A stretch of 64,000 nucleotides of DNA from Candidatus Dormiibacterota bacterium (lineage in GTDB: Bacteria; Chloroflexota; Dormibacteria; Aeolococcales; Aeolococcaceae). The stretch is taken from positions 1-64,000 of the forward strand of contig PMOL01000011.1 in assembly GCA_003162415.1 (NCBI GenBank), read 5' to 3'. A program made the translations under genes and the position numbers. Positions within the stretch are counted from its first letter, which is position 1; the number at the start of each line of letters is the position of its first letter. Shown piece after piece: positions 54,152 through 61,851 of this stretch. The notes below the pieces were generated by a model, which saw nothing but the letters and a program-made list of their open reading frames with translations, made no database searches and had not been told where the DNA came from.

Positions 54152-55000
54152 CTAATCCATGACTTCGCCTCCGTCCACACTCAAACACTGGCCAGTCATG
54201 TAGCTGCTCATCTCCGAGGCCAAAAAGTACACCACGCCTGCCACATCTTCCGGTGTACCGACGCGCTGCATCGGAATCGCTTTCGCCTTCTCGGCCAGCC
54301 ACTCCTCCCTATACTGCTCGTACGAGAGTCCCTTCCCCCGAGCGACATCGACTTCCTCCGCCCTGACACGGGTGGTGTTGATTGTCCCAGGGCAGATCGC
54401 GTTGACCCGAATCCCATGCGGCGCGAGCTCGAGTGCCATCACACGAGTTAGCATGTTGAGCGCCGCCTTGGACGCTGAGTAAGCAGCATTGCGCTGGCTC
54501 GGTCGTTTAGCGGCAATGGACGAAATGTTGATGATGCTGCCGCCCCGGGCCGCCTCAATCATCGCGCGCGCGACGTGTTTAGACAGACTCATCGGACCGC
54601 GAACATTCACCGCCATGATCGCGTTCCAATCCGCCTCACTTGTCTCCGCCACTCCTCGTACGCTGCTGCTTGTGTATGCCCTGGCTGCGTTGACCAAAAT
54701 GTCGATCCGCCCCATTGTCCTAAGGGTCGTTTCAACGAGCGTAGTGATCTGAGCCTCATCGGTGAGGTCACACTCCACTGCTCTCGAGCGGCGCCCGATT
54801 GTCTCGATCTCGGCTCGGACAGCTTCGATCCCTTGCCAATTCACCCGAGCGGCTTGCGGAGGAATTCGTTCTGTGGGGTGGGGTATATCCGACACCACCA
54901 CGTCAGCTCCTTCGCGAGCAAGACGTAAGGCTACTTCGCGACCGATGCTTCCAATACCCCAAGCGCCGGTGATCAACGCCACTCTTGCATCAAGACTCAT
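54152..55000 (-). CDS. SDR-family oxidoreductase
   Basis: 282 residues. Variant cofactor motif TGAWGIGSIG, acidic SDIPHPTE, then NAA in place of NNAG (ILVNAARAYTS), SSIAAKRPSQRNAAYSASKAAL with Ser, Tyr and Lys, and CLSVDGGEVMD at the end. The insertion VNWQGIEAVRAEIETIGRR is typical of a subgroup in actinomycetes. It converges on the ABM gene. Substrate unknown. Confidence 0.88.
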   Translation of the reverse strand: MSLDARVALITGAWGIGSIGREVALRLAREGADVVVSDIPHPTERIPPQAARVNWQGIEAVRAEIETIGRRSRAVECDLTDEAQITTLVETTLRTMGRIDILVNAARAYTSSSVRGVAETSEADWNAIMAVNVRGPMSLSKHVARAMIEAARGGSIINISSIAAKRPSQRNAAYSASKAALNMLTRVMALELAPHGIRVNAICPGTINTTRVRAEEVDVARGKGLSYEQYREEWLAEKAKAIPMQRVGTPEDVAGVVYFLASEMSSYMTGQCLSVDGGEVMD

Positions 55001-55390
55001 GCGGGTTCGTCCTTGTAATCGAGTCGACTTCTGTTTCCGTTAGCCTATGCTCTCCATGGCGGCCTAGGAAGTGGTCGAACCCAACGAGGGAGCGCGGGCC
55101 CTACTGCACGGCGCCGAAGCCTCGGCGCTTGACCTCGTTTAGAGACCAGTATGCTTCGGTCGGGCGTCGATGGCTGTCATGTTGGTGGTCCCATTAGGCT
55201 TAGCGCACGAAGGCAGGTGGCAGACCGAGGAGAAAGTGAACCCGGGCGAGCCAGCCCTCGCGCCGCTAAGGGCTATCCCGGCGCGAGCGACGACAGAACT
55301 ATTTCGGTTGACCGGTGTCCACCGTTGATGCGCGGAACTTGAACACGGCACGCCGGCGAAATCGTTTCACCACGGACTAATGCCAAATTG
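55001..55390. other. Intergenic, no gene recognised
   Basis: Upstream region of the SDR; short frames only. Confidence 0.35.
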
Positions 55391-55635
55391 GTCGATGTGG
55401 CGCGTCAGTGCCTGCGAACTGTTCTCTTGCCGACGCCATACGAACTCTCCCCGAGCATGTCGGCCGCGCTGGGACGCGAGATATGGCTTAAGTTGGAGCT
55501 TGAGAGCGCTTAATGCAAGCAGCATCATCGATCCCCGGCGACCGAGTCGCGTGCATCATTAGTGGGGGCAACCTGGATCCTTCGCTGCTGCCAAATCTGG
55601 TCGCCGCTGCATGCGCGTTTGATGCTGCCTTTTGA
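55391..55635 (+). pseudogene. Threonine/serine dehydratase with large internal deletion
   Basis: The first piece reads VDVARQCLRTVLLPTPYELSPSMSAALGREIWLKLE, the start of a PLP fold-type II dehydratase just before its KxxN-type lysine region. After a stop and frame change the second piece reads SSIPGDRVACIISGGNLDPSLL and ends at 55635, the final strand of the same family. About 250 codons between them, including the Schiff-base lysine, are gone. Confidence 0.75.
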
Positions 55636-55914
55636 ACGCAGGAATCATTGTGACTCTGTGAGTCCTGGGTCTCGTGGAGTCGGACTCCTGGACTGGCATC
55701 CAACTGTCCCACCAGGATGACATGATGGGCCGACGGTCATCCGGCAGAGTTTCGATACCCGAATGCCCGGCCCATCACGGGCACGCGTGGCGTTGTCCGG
55801 CTAGTCGTGGAATCCCCTGGTCCGAGTTCAGCAGGACACATCGCGGGAGGTAGAGGCCAACCTGATGACTGACCTCGCTTCCGACCGCTACCAAAGCGTT
55901 GACCTGCGATAGAG

Positions 55915-56325
55915 TCAGTCTGAAAGGGGAAATTCGGTGATCGCCGCTTCGAGGCAGAACCGCGCCGCAGCCAGGATGACGGGCACGTAATGCGAGGGGG
56001 TCGCGCCACAGCCACGGGCGCAGTGCATCGTGATCCTCGCGCCGCGTCCCGCATCGATGGGAACGGGGATGGCGTCGATGGGATGCGTGCCATTGCGATC
56101 AAAGGCGCTGACGCCAGCGTATCGATACTCCCAAAGCGGATCGATCCAGAACTCGCCGGACGGTTCGATGGGTTCCCGGCCGGTCCGGCGCCGGCGCATC
56201 CCTCGACACCGGACGTAGGCGATGGGATGTCGGCAGGCTGGACAGAGCACCGCCACTGAGGGGCGCCCGCAGCACGGGCACACCGAAGGGCCGCGCCCGG
56301 CTCGTGGCAATTCTGTCGTGCTCAT
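55915..56325 (-). CDS. Small zinc-ribbon-like protein
   Basis: 136 residues from ATG 56325. Four cysteines in CPCCGRPSVAVLCPAC form a likely zinc site, followed by HPIAYVRCRG. The rest, with FWIDPLWEYRYAGVSAF and ITMHCARGCGATPSHYVPVILAAARFCLEAAITEF, has a second Cys/His group. Divergent from the excisionase-like gene, sharing 117 bp. No named family recognised; accessory genes of this type are common in integrated elements. Confidence 0.6.
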   Translation of the reverse strand: MSTTELPRAGRGPSVCPCCGRPSVAVLCPACRHPIAYVRCRGMRRRRTGREPIEPSGEFWIDPLWEYRYAGVSAFDRNGTHPIDAIPVPIDAGRGARITMHCARGCGATPSHYVPVILAAARFCLEAAITEFPLSD

Positions 56326-56442
56326 CGTGTGATCTATGATCGTCGCTGGCGGTCCAGTGAGCGGCCGCCCCGGGCGGTGACGACCTCGGCCACAAACGCG
56401 TGACACCAGCGGGCTCGGAGGCTCAGCCGGAGAAGCGCGCCT

Positions 56443-56682
56443 ATGGCTTCCGCCAACGAGGTCCCTAAGCTCCTGCTGTCGACCCGCGAGGTCGCCCGGG
56501 CTCTGGGCGTGTCTGACCGATTCGTCAAGCAACTCATCCACGCGGGCTCACTTCCCTCTTTCAAGATCGGGCGCCTACGTCGTATCGACGCCGGCGACCT
56601 GCGTTCCTGGATCGAACGCCAGCGCGCGGCGGGGTGGACTGGCGGCCCCGAGGAGCAGCCTCGAGCTCGCGAGCGGCCATGA
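56443..56682 (+). CDS. Excisionase-type HTH protein
   Basis: 79 residues from ATG 56443 (GGAGAAG upstream). MerR-like HTH_17 domain: LLSTREVARALGVSDRFVKQLIHAGSLPSFKIGRLRRIDAGDLRSWIERQR. This short family serves as recombination directionality factor or regulator in integrative elements. The integrase lies 7 kb to the right. Its stop overlaps the next ATG (ATGA). Confidence 0.85.
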   Translation: MASANEVPKLLLSTREVARALGVSDRFVKQLIHAGSLPSFKIGRLRRIDAGDLRSWIERQRAAGWTGGPEEQPRARERP

Positions 56683-57164
56683 CCAATGAGCTCCGCCGCA
56701 AGCGGTGCGTTCGGCAGGGATCAGTGATCGCGGTCCCGTTCTGTTCCCCCATCGCCCCACGACCGCGACAGCTGGCGAGGCCGAAGCACGCTGGATGTGG
56801 ATCCGGCGATCTGGGGTCCGCGGTCGCGGAGTTGGCCTCGCATGCAGGGAAGCTGGCGCCGGGAGGCGCCCACCGGGACGGGCAGACCCTTTGGCTACGA
56901 CCCTCCGATGCGAGGCTTCGGCTACAAGTTGGTCTGACGCAGGTTCCCCGCGTCGGATGCGATGAGTCGGGGTGGTCCTCGATGAACGTACCGAGCGAAA
57001 CGGTTCCCGACGCGAACCCCGGGAGCGACCGCGAGCGTCGTGCGTCGAGCTCAGCGACGTTTGCGATCACCGCGGCCGCCGCGACCGAACAGGTATCCGA
57101 ACGGGTGCCTGAACAGATATCCGAACCGATACCTGAACAGGCATCGAACAGATCGTCTGAATAG
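56679..57164 (+). CDS. Hypothetical protein with tetrapeptide-repeat tail
   Basis: 161 residues from the ATG that overlaps the excisionase stop as ATGA. No family recognised. The body is Ser/Ala/Gly/Arg rich; the tail is built of four-residue repeats (EQVS-ERVP-EQIS-EPIP-EQAS) from a 12-bp DNA repeat. The overlap with the upstream gene favours translation in this frame, but codon content is not decisive. Confidence 0.4.
   Translation: MTNELRRKRCVRQGSVIAVPFCSPIAPRPRQLARPKHAGCGSGDLGSAVAELASHAGKLAPGGAHRDGQTLWLRPSDARLRLQVGLTQVPRVGCDESGWSSMNVPSETVPDANPGSDRERRASSSATFAITAAAATEQVSERVPEQISEPIPEQASNRSSE
57087..57146. repeat. 12-bp tandem repeat, about five units
   Basis: Units GAACAGGTATCC, GAACGGGTGCCT, GAACAGATATCC, GAACCGATACCT and a partial fifth. 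Because 12 is a multiple of three, it encodes a regular E-x-(V/I)-(S/P) pattern. Confidence 0.8.
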
Positions 57165-57186
57165 ATAGTGAATCGGAGTGAACAAC

Positions 57187-57615
57187 ATGGCACCAAAGAA
57201 GCCTCGCTCTGCCTCTCGGGTTCGATACGACTCAACCCACCCCGCTCTCACGATCCACTTCAAGCGCCAGGTGTATGAGAAGGTTGTCGAATTCTGCACG
57301 CGATCGGGGCTCACAAGAAGCGAGGTGGTGCGCCGTGCGCTTGTGTCGGTCGAGAGCCTCGTAGAAGCGATCGTCGCCCGCGACCGGGACCAATGGCTGA
57401 AGCAGCGTTGGAATGCTGGATACGCAGAGGGTCGGAGGCTAGGGCTCGAGGAAGGTCAAACTTCTGGGTATCACGCGGCGGTGGCGGCCTTTCGACTCGC
57501 CTACCGGTGCCCGCGCTGCGGCCGGGAGGTCGAGCTCCGTGCCCATGGCCCCGATGCCGTCAACATCCTCGAGTTGATGGCCGCGATGCCCTGGGTGCAC
57601 GACGGCTGTCGCTGA
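57187..57615 (+). CDS. Ribbon-helix-helix protein with zinc ribbon
   Basis: 142 residues; ATG 57187 is chosen over GTG 57178 because CGGAG lies eight bases upstream. N-terminal RHH-type fold: ALTIHFKRQVYEKVVEFCTRSGLTRSEVVRRALVSVESLV. The C-terminal part has CPRCGREVEL and a later HDGC, a possible zinc site. Probably a DNA-binding regulator of the mobile segment. A hairpin follows at 57730. Confidence 0.7.
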   Translation: MAPKKPRSASRVRYDSTHPALTIHFKRQVYEKVVEFCTRSGLTRSEVVRRALVSVESLVEAIVARDRDQWLKQRWNAGYAEGRRLGLEEGQTSGYHAAVAAFRLAYRCPRCGREVELRAHGPDAVNILELMAAMPWVHDGCR

Positions 57616-57729
57616 CCTTCCCCACTTGCTTGTCGCGGCCTCGAGCAGCCGCTATCGACGCCTGAAGAACCCGCCTCGTTCCGCTTCTGGAGTGGATCCC
57701 GAGGCCGACTGGCATTTGCACCGCTCTGA

Positions 57730-57756
57730 CGTCCGATAACGAGGGGCTATCGGACG
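57730..57756 (+). terminator. Hairpin downstream of the RHH gene
   Basis: Nine-base stem CGTCCGATA / TATCGGACG with a nine-base loop, 115 bp after the stop. No T-run, so termination is only a guess; it could also be a protein-binding site. Confidence 0.35.
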
Positions 57757-57809
57757 CCAGAAGTCTGGACGCGTCCGCCGTGACACCCCACGGCTACTTG
57801 ACCGTGACT

Positions 57810-57875
57810 CACCCCTGGTTGGGGGTGTGAATATGCGCTAGCGCATGCGGAAGCGCAAGTCTTAGCGCAAGCGCG
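57810..57875. promoter_or_regulatory. Operator-like region upstream of the Cro/CI-type gene
   Basis: A hairpin CACCCC-N6-GGGGTG (57810-57827), a perfect 14-bp palindrome ATGCGCTAGCGCAT (57833-57846), and AGCGCA at 57840, 57852 and 57864, exactly 12 bp apart, with AGCGCG at 57870. It ends 40 bp before the ATG at 57915. Likely binding sites for the HTH protein encoded there or for the RHH protein. Confidence 0.55.
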
Positions 57876-57914
57876 AACACACGGATAGCTCGGGGTGTTC
57901 TAGCGTTTGCCTAA

Positions 57915-58181
57915 ATGCCGACGCTCCGCGAGTTGCGAGTGATTTCGGGTTTCACTCAGCAGGAAGTGGCCGAACGGCTCAACGTGAGCGTCGGCCAGGT
58001 CTCGCGGTGGGAGCAACCCGGCGGACCACGGCCACAACCAAGCCACCGACAGCGTCTCGCGCGGCTCTACAGAGTATCCGTCTACGAGATCCACTTAGCG
58101 CTGGACATCGAGAAACCTCCGGACCCGAATAAGCCACTGCCACCCGACCCCACTCCGCGAAAGAAGCCCTTCGGGAGATGA
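57915..58181 (+). CDS. Cro/CI-type HTH protein with proline-rich tail
   Basis: 88 residues. HTH_3 domain about 3-60: LRELRVISGFTQQEVAERLNVSVGQVSRWEQPGG...RLARLYRVSVYEIHLAL. The tail KPPDPNKPLPPDPTPRKKP is not part of the fold and recurs in the next protein. It follows the 12-bp-spaced AGCGCA sites and is probably their autoregulator. A small regulator of the mobile segment. Confidence 0.8.
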   Translation: MPTLRELRVISGFTQQEVAERLNVSVGQVSRWEQPGGPRPQPSHRQRLARLYRVSVYEIHLALDIEKPPDPNKPLPPDPTPRKKPFGR

Positions 58182-58185
58182 AGGC

Positions 58186-58413
58186 GTGCGACGAATAGGA
58201 CGAGGCAACCAACAGATGCGCGGCATCGAAGACCAGCAGCAGCAAGAAAGGCCGCCTATACGAAAGGAGCGGGGCGGAAACCCAGAACGAGAATGGAGGA
58301 ATTGGCCGCCTGATCGCGTACCCCGTAAGGACCGACCCAGCGAGCCGCCCGAGCCGAACAAACCGTTGCCACCCGATCCCACACCCCGGCACGGGGAACC
58401 GGTAGAGCCCTAG
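58186..58413 (+). CDS. Small proline-rich protein sharing the upstream protein's tail
   Basis: 75 residues from GTG 58186, four bases after the previous stop. Highly polar (QQQQERPPIRKERGG) with no fold recognised. It ends PPEPNKPLPPDPTPRHGEP; PNKPLPPDPTPR is identical in 12 residues to the tail of the preceding HTH protein while the codons differ at several third positions, so the peptide rather than the DNA seems to be kept. It overlaps the convergent membrane-protein stop by four bases. Confidence 0.5.
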   Translation: MRRIGRGNQQMRGIEDQQQQERPPIRKERGGNPEREWRNWPPDRVPRKDRPSEPPEPNKPLPPDPTPRHGEPVEP

Positions 58414-58931
58414 GACAGCACCCGGAGGATGATCGCCACGGCGACGAAGGCAACCTCGATCCCCGTGGACACTATGCCCCACTTCAGGAGATTCCCCTTG
58501 TCATTGAGGATCTCCAGATTGGTGTCATAGGCAGTTTTGACGCGACTGATTACCGCCCGCTTAACCTGTTCGGCTGTTTGGTCCCACTCCTCCTCCCACA
58601 GCGAGGAACCGAAGCGCAACACCTGGAATTTGGCTGTCCAGATCACGAGCCCCGTGGCAACAGCAACGAGCACGTACGCAGCAAGGGCTAGGCCGAGAAA
58701 CGTAGCGACGAGTACGGGGTTCGACGTAGCCGTCGCGGCCGTGAGACCTGAAAAGCCCATGACCACACTGGCGCCCGTGAAGACTTGGACCATCTTGCCG
58801 TCCAGGTCTGACTGATCCCCGAGCTGCGCCTCGGCGACACCACTTAGGCGGTCGTAGATAAGGTCGATGGTCTCCTTGTACGGAGGCTCGTCGGGGGGAT
58901 CGCTGCTTCGCAAACGGACCGGATCGCTCAT
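58410..58931 (-). CDS. Membrane protein with SLATT-like layout
   Basis: 173 residues from ATG 58931 (GTG 58952 possible). A soluble N-terminus with IDLIYDRLSGVAEAQLGDQSDLDGKMVQVF, two helices close together (about 48-66 and 74-97), a charged cytoplasmic stretch (WEEEWDQTAEQVKRAVISRVKTAYDTNLEILNDKGNLLKWG) and a C-terminal helix or pair. This order resembles membrane effectors found beside defence genes (SLATT/Pycsar-TM-like), but only by layout. Function not known. Confidence 0.6.
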   Translation of the reverse strand: MSDPVRLRSSDPPDEPPYKETIDLIYDRLSGVAEAQLGDQSDLDGKMVQVFTGASVVMGFSGLTAATATSNPVLVATFLGLALAAYVLVAVATGLVIWTAKFQVLRFGSSLWEEEWDQTAEQVKRAVISRVKTAYDTNLEILNDKGNLLKWGIVSTGIEVAFVAVAIILRVLS

Positions 58932-59165
58932 CGTTCCACAAGTTTGCTCCACCGTTCTGCGCCGTGGCTATGCCATCTGGCCGGAAGGAGTGCGGCTACC
59001 CTGGGCCTTTCGCGGGGTGACGCCGCTGCTTGGCGAGACAGTCTCCAACCGGGGGAGGCGGGGGCAGAGCGTGCCGCCTTCGGGTTGGGGGGAACCCGAG
59101 AGACGGTTCGGCGAAAGTCACGACGCCTTAGCTCTGCCACCAACCCCATTTCCAGCGGGGTCGGC

Positions 59166-59395
59166 CTAAGCCATCGCGCAGGGGTAATTCTCAGAACAGC
59201 TACCGATGCTGTAGGTGTACGCATAGCTCTCGCTGGTCGGATGGGCACCGTCCCGTTGACCGCACCTGCGCCGTCGCTCAGGTCGTCTTCGTCGAGGCTG
59301 CTCGCGGCGCGGATAGTCACCGGACCTCAGTCGCAGGCGACGAGGAGCAGCGCAGTTGCGGCGATACCCACGGTCCGTCGGAGTCGCAGTAGGCT
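59166..59395 (-). pseudogene. Possible broken small lipoprotein
   Basis: The minus strand right after the 59395 stop reads LRRTVGIAATALLLVACD then a stop: a lipoprotein signal with lipobox LVAC. Another frame ends at 59166 with SYAYTYSIGSCSENYPCAMA, which looks like a secreted C-terminus. One frameshift would join them. No start codon is obvious; treat as tentative. Confidence 0.3.
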
Positions 59396-60252
59396 CAGCT
59401 GGGCTCGCGTGACCCGGACGGCGTGCGGACGAGCGACCAGCCCAGTGCAGGATCCCAATAGCAACCCGCGCTGCCGTCGCGCATCGGCACAACCCAGACG
59501 TGCGTCAACTCCTCCGGGAGCTGCGGTGGCGTGAGCGGCAGCGGGAGACTGGCGCGAAAGAACAACTCGGAGACGGCAAACGGCGCTGGCGTGAAGCCGA
59601 TTCCCGGCATCAGGACGAACGCGTGTCTTTCCCGAGCCTGCGAGTCAGCCAGTTTGGCCAGGACATCCGGCCTCTCACTCCGGAGGAACGGTCCGACCCA
59701 TGCCGCGATGGGATCACCAGTGTCCCCGACGTACCCTGCGGAACGCCCAGGCCGCGTATCGACCATGACGTAGATCGTGCCGGGGGATGCATTGCCGATC
59801 TGGGATGCGTGCGCGATTCCGAGTTCGTGCGCGCGCGTCTCCCACGGCCCGTCGACGTCGTCGGCCTCGACGTCGACTCTTCGCTGACCTGCCCTCTCAA
59901 GTTCGGAAGCAAAACGCGGAAGTGCGTTGATCCTCCACTTCCCTCCGTCGACAGCGGGATCGAGATACACGAGCCAATTGCTTTTGAGGACATCGACAAT
60001 CAGCGGTGCTCGGGGCGTTACAAGCTTCTGCAACTTGATCGAATCCTCGTCAGCTGCGGCAGTTACCTCGACAGCTGCTGAGGGCGCGTGCGTGTACCTG
60101 ATCCAGAGGTCGTGCATTCCGTCCCGCGAACCATCGTCGTGCTGGTCGACCGCCAGCGACAGCGTTCGGCTGATGACTCCGCGGGCCCACTCTTCGTCTG
60201 GGCGCAATGGTTTCCGCGGGCGCGATGCAGGCGTGTCGAGGCGGCCGCTCAT
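59395..60252 (-). CDS. Uncharacterised protein, partner of the upstream GATase-like gene
   Basis: 285 residues from ATG 60252, which overlaps the upstream stop as ATGA. N-terminal part (about 15-60) with VDQHDDGSRDGMHDLWIRYTHAPSAAVEVTAAAD, an acidic D...D..E-V-T arrangement that recalls nuclease-type folds without a clear Lys. Middle: SNWLVYLDPAVDGGKWRINALPRFASELERAG. End: HAFVLMPGIGFTPAPFAVSELFF and THVWVVPMRDGSAGCYWDPALGWSLV. I have the impression of a recurrent actinobacterial accessory family with no assigned role. Co-translated with its neighbour, so they may work as a pair. Confidence 0.6.
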   Translation of the reverse strand: MSGRLDTPASRPRKPLRPDEEWARGVISRTLSLAVDQHDDGSRDGMHDLWIRYTHAPSAAVEVTAAADEDSIKLQKLVTPRAPLIVDVLKSNWLVYLDPAVDGGKWRINALPRFASELERAGQRRVDVEADDVDGPWETRAHELGIAHASQIGNASPGTIYVMVDTRPGRSAGYVGDTGDPIAAWVGPFLRSERPDVLAKLADSQARERHAFVLMPGIGFTPAPFAVSELFFRASLPLPLTPPQLPEELTHVWVVPMRDGSAGCYWDPALGWSLVRTPSGSREPS

Positions 60253-61376
60253 GGAATCTTCGCGAGCTCCCAGTCTAGGTAGGCCCGCAACAGCGTGGTG
60301 CCATGCTCGCGGCACCGGGGGATGGTCCCGGCCGGCAGCGGTTGGAGTGGCTCGTCGGTCGTGTGTCGAATCCCGAGAGCGCGCTCGTTGCTGAAGCGGC
60401 CGATGTCGTCTGCCACCGCACTGCTGATCCCCAGGACGGTCGGGATTCTCGTGCGCCCTCCGACAGCCTGCTCCACGATCTCGAGCAGTGCGTACAACTC
60501 CTGCAGGACGGTCCGCTCCGACATGCCCACGGCCGCTGCCCTCCGCCAATGTTCGAAGGCGCGCTGAACATGGTCCTGCGCGAACATCTGGCGCTTCCTT
60601 TCGCCCAGCACGCCCCGGCGTGCGCCAAGCCCGTGCCTACGCGCCGACGCCTCAGCGTCGATCGCCTGGGCCTCCGCGTCGAGAGCGGCTTCATCGCTCA
60701 GCATTGGAGGCTCGACGGGAGGCTGGTTGTGCAGCACGGCCGTCAACAGACCGAGGTGGAATTCGGGACCCATGCCACGCGGCACCGGCACGATCATCGC
60801 CCTGCCGCGGCCGAGTGGGATGTCGAGCCCAACCGGGTCGCCGGCTCGGTTCGTTGCGGTCACACGAGCGCCATCGACCTCGAGGAGCCAAGCACCAAGC
60901 ACGGCGTCGTACCCGCCGAGGTCCATCACGATGGGATGCTCAGTGTCGACGACGATCAAGTCAGTGCCGTGAACGTATCGAGCTGGAGCGCCTGGATGGG
61001 GACGGGTCGTCAGCCGATCGTGGGCGACGGCACTGGTGATCCAACTCCACGTGTCGACCACCATGGTGGGCGGAAGCGCAAGGGACGCCGGGGCCAGCGC
61101 CCGGACCACGAGCAGTCCGCCGCGAAAGAGGAAGCTGCGAAGTTGTTCGGCGCGCTGCTCCATGAGCACCATGCGAGCGGTTATGTCGCCCATCGTGTGG
61201 GCGTACGAGGTTTCACCCGGCGGGGCCTGATACGGCAATCGTCCCCGATGAAAGCAGAACCACAGGGGGTCGAAGAGGATGCCGTCATACGCGGCCAGAT
61301 GCTCCCCCTCGTCGAGCGGCGTGCCACCGCTGATCGTGAGATTGAGGATGCGCGGAAAGCCGCTGGTCTGGCTCAT
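60249..61376 (-). CDS. Uncharacterised protein with GATase/ThuA-like N-terminal fold
   Basis: 375 residues from ATG 61376; the frame runs 207 bases further upstream without resemblance. About 1-230 looks like a Rossmann-type glutamine-amidotransferase-like domain: HLAAYDGILFDPLWF, LRSFLFRGGLLVVRA, TEHPIVMDLGGYDAV and ATNRAGDPVGLDIPLGRGRAMIVPVPRG, but no Cys nucleophile is visible, so it may bind rather than catalyse. About 260-375 is helical (HWRRAAAVGMSERTVLQELYALLEIVEQAVGG, SSAVADDIGRFSNERALGIRH). Upstream gene of a two-gene overlapping unit. Confidence 0.55.
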   Translation of the reverse strand: MSQTSGFPRILNLTISGGTPLDEGEHLAAYDGILFDPLWFCFHRGRLPYQAPPGETSYAHTMGDITARMVLMEQRAEQLRSFLFRGGLLVVRALAPASLALPPTMVVDTWSWITSAVAHDRLTTRPHPGAPARYVHGTDLIVVDTEHPIVMDLGGYDAVLGAWLLEVDGARVTATNRAGDPVGLDIPLGRGRAMIVPVPRGMGPEFHLGLLTAVLHNQPPVEPPMLSDEAALDAEAQAIDAEASARRHGLGARRGVLGERKRQMFAQDHVQRAFEHWRRAAAVGMSERTVLQELYALLEIVEQAVGGRTRIPTVLGISSAVADDIGRFSNERALGIRHTTDEPLQPLPAGTIPRCREHGTTLLRAYLDWELAKIP

Positions 61377-61681
61377 GGCATCGATCTTCCACCGCCGGAT
61401 GGGTCGGGTGCTTAGGGAGCCCTCAGCGGAGCTACCCCGCGCGCTTTCGGTGCCTTTCAGCTCTGAGCGGATCGGCTGCGGCCGCCCGAATGAGCCCGCG
61501 GCCCCCTCGCGAAGCATCGCCACGTTTGCACGCGTGGCGGCAAGTGCGAGCCTACCTACCGAGTCGATCCCGTCGACGGGCACCCTGAAGAGCTTCGCGA
61601 TCCGCTAAGGCACTAGACGTGGTAGGTGAGGATCAGCCGTAGCCTTCATGTCGCAGGTGACCGTCGCGGCCGGATCGCTCT

Positions 61682-61849
61682 TTGGCCCTGGGTACTACGC
61701 GGGGCAGGGACAACGGCCCCTCGGCTGGCTGGGCGCCGGTCATCGCCTACGTCGCGCTGGGCGTGATCGCGTTCGGGGCGGTGGTCGGCTGGGACCGTAA
61801 GCCGATCGCAGGACGGCCGTTGGTACTCATCGGTCGGAGCGCGCCTTGA
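61682..61849 (+). CDS. Possible small single-helix membrane protein
   Basis: A TTG-started frame of 55 codons containing WAPVIAYVALGVIAFGAVVGWDR, a convincing membrane helix with a following basic residue, and the tail KPIAGRPLVLIGRSAP. No strong ribosome site; it ends three bases before the ATPase stop on the other strand. May be real or a relic. Confidence 0.25.
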   Translation: MALGTTRGRDNGPSAGWAPVIAYVALGVIAFGAVVGWDRKPIAGRPLVLIGRSAP

Positions 61850-61851
61850 GG

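Noticed and set aside
55737..56102. 121-codon minus-strand frame
   Set aside because: Overlaps the zinc-ribbon gene on the same strand in another frame and has shadow-type composition.
57051..57314. Minus-strand gene reading the 12-bp repeat as LFRxRFGY units
   Set aside because: It lies opposite the start of the RHH gene and is a by-product of the repeat; the plus frame is coupled to the excisionase-like gene.
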